The notes under the pieces are model-generated. The model had not been told where the DNA came from. It worked only from the letters and a program-made list of their open reading frames with translations, and searched no databases. From Synergistaceae bacterium (GTDB taxonomy: Bacteria; Synergistota; Synergistia; Synergistales; Synergistaceae), in the NCBI GenBank assembly GCA_031269245.1, contig JAISZL010000069.1, positions 1 to 64,000 on the forward strand: a stretch of DNA of 64,000 bases, in the 5' to 3' direction. Both the position numbers and the translations under genes were made by a program. Numbering within the stretch: the first letter of the stretch is position 1; each line of letters begins with the position of its first letter. This document shows, piece by piece, positions 59,901-64,000 of the stretch.

Positions 59901-61536
59901 ACCAGATGTAACCTTTGTCGAGGTACTCCCGGCGCGAGAGCCCGGGCACCTTTGGGTTCGGGAATATGGACATGGGGAGCTGGAAGGTCCCCGCTATCCC
60001 TATCTCCGGGTCCTTGAAAAAATGGTGCTGGCTGTTTCTCTTGTCGATCTCCATAAAATCTTTGAGGTAGGTCATCGCGCTCGACGTCCACCCCTCTTTG
60101 GTTCCCTTTATGTCGGCGAACCCGTTGATCCACATCCTCACCTTGTCGTATTGGCTCATTTGACCCCTCCCATCCGCCGTCCTCCACACGTAATCGGCGT
60201 CGGCGATGGGGACGTGGAGGGATGCCCGGTTGAGCAGCTTGTACGTCTCACGGGAAGAGTCGTTCCACTCGGGGTTTGGATTTGGGTCGTAGACGGGCGA
60301 TATAGGGGCGTTCATCCAGAGGGGGTATAGCTGCCCGTGGATACCGCTCCATTGCGCCGGCTGGCCGGTTATGGCGTGGTTCATCGTTCCATTCCAGAAT
60401 CGACCCTTGCCGTCCAGTGATAACGTGCTGCCGCCGAACGGATCGACCTTGAATATGCCGTTCATGTCGTAGCGGTTGAAGGCGTTGGTCTGTCCGGCTA
60501 TACCCGGATCGGAGCTCGGGGTGCCGAAGTTCGTCAGAGAGAGGAACGTGCTGGCGAGCCCCAGGCGTATGTTCTTGAGCAGCCCGTCCTTTTCCTCCTC
60601 CAGCAGCCGCCAGAGCACGAGCTTCGCCTGGTACATCCTGCTGTCGTTGGGGACGAGTTCGCCGGAACCGCCCCGTTTCCATTCGCTTGGGTGTTTCTTC
60701 ACGAGCGCGTAAGGATACGCGGCATATCCAAGATTATTGTAAGCCGACGGGAAAGTCTCGCTTGCTCCCATTAAATACTTGTCGGCGTTGTATTGCTTGG
60801 GGTAGGGGTGGGTCTCCTTCTTCTGATAAGCGTAGGTATGGCCGCCCGGGTTGTAGACGATGCTGTATTTGCCGGAGGCGTTCAATAACAGCGGATTGCT
60901 GTATCGGGCGTTGAGTGGGGTGGTTTGCCCGCTGTATCCGCTGGACAGAGCCGCGCCGCTCTCCAGGAACGGCGCGTAATAATGGCGCCCCCGCTCCGCG
61001 TTGAGCCGCAGGTCGTTCTTGGGGTCCTTCGGGTCGAGCTGCGTGTAGTTGTTGGTCGGGTCGACATCCCTGCCGTACAGGCTGCGCTCCCGCCTCAAAT
61101 TCCCGCCGCTCAGCGCGGCGGGCAGGGCGCCCATACCGAATGTCGCCTGCTCCATCATGTAATTGATGTCGGACATCGTGATTTTGGTGGCGTTCCAGTC
61201 GATGTTGTCCTGGGCTTTCCCGTAGTTGTACCAGTCCGCCTTTCGGACTATCATCGGCATCACCCCCTTGGGCGTGAAGCTCATGACGGCGGTCGACTCT
61301 ATCAGGAACAGCACGTTGGATTTGGCGGCGTGTCCATGCGGGTTCAAGTTGTCCGTGTCGTCCACCCCGACGGACTCCTTGCCCGGAGCGTAGAGCTCGA
61401 CTCGGCTGAGGCTGTCCGCGGCCGCCCGCGCGAAGCGCGTTCCCCCTGTAACTGGCAGCGGCGTCTGAGACATGAGGATGGAAAGAACCATAAGCGCGGT
61501 TAATTTTTTGGAAGAGAAAGTTCGTGAACGTTTCAA
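56908..61536 (-). CDS. PilY1/PilC-like type IV pilus protein (C-terminal beta-propeller)
   Basis: Signal peptide; NVLFLIESTAVMSFTPKG; C-terminal propeller with DFDLDQNGDSTGWGSYLLGSLGRGGNGLYMMDI and AMDNRGNIFRADL. Confidence 0.85.
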   Translation of the reverse strand: MKRSRTFSSKKLTALMVLSILMSQTPLPVTGGTRFARAAADSLSRVELYAPGKESVGVDDTDNLNPHGHAAKSNVLFLIESTAVMSFTPKGVMPMIVRKADWYNYGKAQDNIDWNATKITMSDINYMMEQATFGMGALPAALSGGNLRRERSLYGRDVDPTNNYTQLDPKDPKNDLRLNAERGRHYYAPFLESGAALSSGYSGQTTPLNARYSNPLLLNASGKYSIVYNPGGHTYAYQKKETHPYPKQYNADKYLMGASETFPSAYNNLGYAAYPYALVKKHPSEWKRGGSGELVPNDSRMYQAKLVLWRLLEEEKDGLLKNIRLGLASTFLSLTNFGTPSSDPGIAGQTNAFNRYDMNGIFKVDPFGGSTLSLDGKGRFWNGTMNHAITGQPAQWSGIHGQLYPLWMNAPISPVYDPNPNPEWNDSSRETYKLLNRASLHVPIADADYVWRTADGRGQMSQYDKVRMWINGFADIKGTKEGWTSSAMTYLKDFMEIDKRNSQHHFFKDPEIGIAGTFQLPMSIFPNPKVPGLSRREYLDKGYIWYSAKDRHVNYLGDFHAPGGNWDFYYIASPRAHFNAGSGEAAGSVLDFFSPPRVFTVSNKSVDPTRHNKPLNAIQVALGDKNAKNVSFQKDTTRVTQNDLAPISFPIREACEDNWLVILAAGQEMETTRGREGLLYPAWEAIKNLYDATDPKKGKTVNSIKFKADGTPDLNANGTYKYVDVKLGNPIRTLVIGIVADPAREKNAAARKTLEKMRANIKRMARAGMGRDPNDESADVPCIFAENVNELSAALRLTLNVINENSVKQPGKGALVQSPPIGDETVSGAESNVYQITYRIVRNDQWDATLTRYVGARDSKDNLTLTKDWELGSEISRDIGKRNPRYWKANDWVEPRAGDIHFARMTGMTNDRMDASNLPGGTFGSTSPSDALIMWLRGYDYSYSEGRPIERRTMLGDFGHSGVVFAKKPNKISPGAQSLPGYSQWTNVVTHQEQPKIYAQTNDGILHVVNASSGREEMAILPPPVLVPYRLASLKTHVDPVTKKQRWNDVRSNASYQIRSNPSFTLDGPLQKRDFDLDQNGDSTGWGSYLLGSLGRGGNGLYMMDISRFDEPKFMWYVEHAGSDIISMSAGDAQPAVQASAGNAFDKLGLNGPKPSMGVTSTDSGPRNIIVVPGGQQSDINLAQNGNEGATLLFLDPKDGSVIRAFDTNSMKDSRWRAGAGATGTAPYMGMMISEPALARSENGPHTTGRVYAMDNRGNIFRADLEGENGEALASKNWQIRTAGTLQTDKKGALNYANPYGVAIAREGNATWVAGGTADLNTRTGSPDTPEGVLANESQFIFSYRISDSDTKTVTRSDLEELLADKSGNGKRGWYIPLQKSSGTSFREYVSAKPLLADNVLYAATFIRRNRVNVNSTANCEITRAISGDARLYALDIRTGAPTIWTDAKGGMKKYIEVEGIKITGLTLLTEGSKKTVVGTFERFGGDNLAKVVAEQDNLSDITIEGGSGYGGGMFGIPHRQPSGGGVNLEKGRNVILNWRTY

Positions 61537-62001
61537 AGTAATCTCCTTGAAGACATCATTGTTTGTTATTTATATCGTTTTGCCATAGCGCCAAAGTATC
61601 GAGTGACCGAGTCTTTGAGGACGGAAACACACCTCCCATCAGCGGCATGAAAATGGAGATTGCCCGCATATAACCTTAGTGCCCCATTCAACGCATCCTT
61701 CATCAGGAGGAGAACAGCGGCGGCTTTTCGAAGCGCATTACTTTAATATTTTTTCCTTGAAACGATTATAAGCATTGTTATATGTGGCATTCAACATTCA
61801 TGATTTTCCAAAAATCCTCGCATCTCTTAAAATACTTCCGCCTCCCTCTTTTTATCCTCAATCCTTTGGTTTTTCTGCCCGTCCGAGGGTGCGGAGCTTG
61901 ACGCCAAATTGCCCTGATTGTAGTATTAAGGAATGCTGGTTTATTGTCGGGGATAGGTACTTCTCCAAAAATCTCGCTCGGTTTAGGATGAGGATGCGCT
62001 G

Positions 62002-63264
62002 ATGCAACAGACTAACGCAATTGAAATAATCGCCCGAACGCTCAGCATGATCGATCTCAGGCTCATTGATCATGGCAGGAACGTGGCGCTTTTTACTTGC
62101 AACGCTATGAGAGCGGCTGGGAAATACACGGAAAAAGAGATAGACGATATGTGCCTGATCGCGCTTTTTCACGACATAGGCGCGTTCAAGACGGAGGAGA
62201 TCAGCCGGCTGGTCGCGTTTGACGCGGAGAACTCCTGGGAGCATTCCATCTACGGATACCTCTTCATCAAGCGCTTTTCGCCGTTGGCCCACCTGGCGCC
62301 CGTGGTGCTGCTGCACCACACCAGTCCGCGGTTCATGGATACGGTCCCCGAGCCTTACCGCGAGCTGGCGCAGATTTTGCACATCGCGGACAGGATGGAG
62401 ATATCGTCGCGCTTTGGCGGGCACTCCGCCGGGGACCTCGTCCGATATTTTGCTGACGAGCGGGACAAGCTCATTTCCTCCGGTCTCGTGAGTCTGTTCT
62501 CACGGAATGAGGGCTCCATCGACCGGGACGAGATGTGGAATCGGATCTGCCATGCCGCACACAGCAGGAGCGACATAGAGGATTACCTGAAGATGTTGGT
62601 GTTATCCATTGATTTCCGCAGCCGGCACACCGTGACGCACACCGTGTCCACGGCGGAGTTCAGCGGCCTGATGGCCGAGCTCTTTTCGCTCCGCCGCCGT
62701 GAGCGGGCGTGTATCGCCATCGGGGCGCTTCTGCACGACATTGGCAAGGCCGGCATCCCGGTGGAGATTCTGGAAAAACCGGGGTGCTTGGACAGCCAGG
62801 AGACGGAGATAATGCGGAGCCATGTGCCGCTCACAGAGCAATTGCTGCGGGGTCGCGTCGACGAGCGGGTCGAGCGGATCGCCTGCCGGCACCACGAGAA
62901 ATTGGACGGCAGCGGCTATCCCCAGGGGCTGTGCGCCCCGGAGTTGACCTTCGCCGAGCGGGTCGTGGCGGTCACGGATATTTTGAGCGCGCTTTGCGGC
63001 GCGCGCAGTTACAAGGACGTCTTCCCCAAGGAGAGGGTGGTGTCCATACTCACGGACATGTCCGCGCGGGGGAAGCTGGACGGGAGGATAGTGCGAAAAA
63101 TAGTGGACAGCTACGATTTCCTGATGGAACGGACCGCGCTGGTCAGTGACCCCGTGACCAGGCACTACGAACAACTCGCGTCCGAGTACGACCACATGCT
63201 GGAGAGCATCTCGGACATGCGGGAGACGGGCAATTTCCAGCTCGCGCCCTTTTGCGACGTCTGA
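62002..63264 (+). CDS. Tandem HD / HD-GYP domain protein
   Basis: ALFHDIGAFK (first HD), LLHDIGKAGIP and HHEKLDGSGYPQG (second). Confidence 0.92.
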   Translation: MQQTNAIEIIARTLSMIDLRLIDHGRNVALFTCNAMRAAGKYTEKEIDDMCLIALFHDIGAFKTEEISRLVAFDAENSWEHSIYGYLFIKRFSPLAHLAPVVLLHHTSPRFMDTVPEPYRELAQILHIADRMEISSRFGGHSAGDLVRYFADERDKLISSGLVSLFSRNEGSIDRDEMWNRICHAAHSRSDIEDYLKMLVLSIDFRSRHTVTHTVSTAEFSGLMAELFSLRRRERACIAIGALLHDIGKAGIPVEILEKPGCLDSQETEIMRSHVPLTEQLLRGRVDERVERIACRHHEKLDGSGYPQGLCAPELTFAERVVAVTDILSALCGARSYKDVFPKERVVSILTDMSARGKLDGRIVRKIVDSYDFLMERTALVSDPVTRHYEQLASEYDHMLESISDMRETGNFQLAPFCDV

Positions 63265-63308
63265 CGCCATAGCCGATTTATCGTTCAAAGCCGCATCTCT
63301 TTTGCTGA

Positions 63309-63366
63309 TTCACGCCAATTTGAGATCAAACGCCTAAAGGGTGACGGGTGTAAGTCCGTTTTAGGA
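63309..63366 (-). repeat. MITE-like repeat, partial copy 6
   Basis: CACGCCAATTTGAGATCAAACGCCTAAAGGGTGACGGGTGTAAGTCCGTTTTAGG. Confidence 0.55.
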
Positions 63367-63393
63367 GACGATACTTTAGAGGTTCCTGACTCA

Positions 63394-64000
63394 TTATATC
63401 GTCGGGATGGAGCCCGCTAACTCCTTTTTCAAGATCTCCTCTAGTTTCGAGAGATCTCCCGAGGCTGCCATGCTACCCTTTTTGAACATCACGAAGCCCC
63501 TTTGCGTGCCGGCTATGCCTATGTCAGCGGCTGCCGCCTCCTTCGGGCCGTTCACCTCGCAACCCATCACCGCTACCGTCAGCCCGTCGGGAACATCGCG
63601 TGTCAGCAGAGATTTGACCTGTCTCACCAATTCACCGACGTCTACGTGCCGTCTCCCGCAGCCGGGGCAGCTTATGAGATTGACGCCGCGCCGCCGGACC
63701 TCCATGGAGCGCAGTATGGAGTACGCGACCTCGACCTCCTCTCTCGATTCGCCGGTCAGGCTCACCCTCATCGTGTCGCCGATGCCCTGCGCGATCAACG
63801 CGCCGAGCCCCGACGCGCTCTTCACGGCCCCGTCGGTTCCGGCTCCGGCCTCCGTTATCCCTATGTGAAGCGGAAAAGGATACCTCTGCGCGAGGATGAA
63901 ATTAGCCCGCACGGTCTCCGGTACCGAGCTCGACTTGGCTGACATTATGACGTCCTCGAACCCCATATCCAGCAGGGGGATGAGCTGCTCCTCCACGGCG
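63394..64000 (-). CDS. ispG: 4-hydroxy-3-methylbut-2-en-1-yl diphosphate synthase, 5' part beyond window
   Basis: HIGITEAGAGTDGAVKSASGLGALIAQGIGDTMRVSLTGESREEV, SCPGCGRRHVDV, VMGCEVNGPKEA; truncated at window end. Confidence 0.95.
   Translation of the reverse strand, partial: AVEEQLIPLLDMGFEDVIMSAKSSSVPETVRANFILAQRYPFPLHIGITEAGAGTDGAVKSASGLGALIAQGIGDTMRVSLTGESREEVEVAYSILRSMEVRRRGVNLISCPGCGRRHVDVGELVRQVKSLLTRDVPDGLTVAVMGCEVNGPKEAAAADIGIAGTQRGFVMFKKGSMAASGDLSKLEEILKKELAGSIPTI

Noticed and set aside
61560-61990. Possible c-di-GMP riboswitch between PilY1-like and HD-GYP genes
   Set aside because: A GGCAAAAC string is present on the minus strand but the other conserved GEMM elements (GGACGCAAAGCC-type region, tetraloop-receptor pair) could not be found.

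Overview
The window is a GC-rich, gene-dense stretch of a bacterial chromosome. A Synergistota origin is inferred from a Synergist-CTERM-like tail and general gene content; no search was run. Core loci recognised: infC-rpmI-rplT-pheS-pheT, nrdD-nrdG, a glycogen cluster (GH57/DUF3536, glgP, glgA, glgC), rarA, mpg, a partial ispG, a heterodimeric ABC exporter pair, several two-component/HD-GYP proteins, a type IV pseudopilin operon and a distant PilY1-like gene. Main non-routine observations: (1) a perfect 31-bp inverted repeat flanking ~140 bp that contains a sigma70-like promoter pointing at an AT-rich FkbM methyltransferase gene (candidate invertible promoter); (2) a sulfite reductase/TusA/ThiS-like/ThiF/JAMM operon whose ThiS-like protein ends in GGGC, resembling protein-thiocarboxylate sulfur assimilation; (3) a cobalamin riboswitch in front of a class III (B12-independent) ribonucleotide reductase; (4) a (GCTT)19 tract upstream of a pseudopilin operon that encodes an unusually large PilW-like protein; (5) three dispersed intergenic repeat families (a MITE-like element, a covarying double hairpin, and a GGAAACGCTGATT palindrome); (6) a well-folding 6S RNA candidate near rarA. 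All calls come from reading the sequence and the supplied ORF track; no database search or folding software was used.
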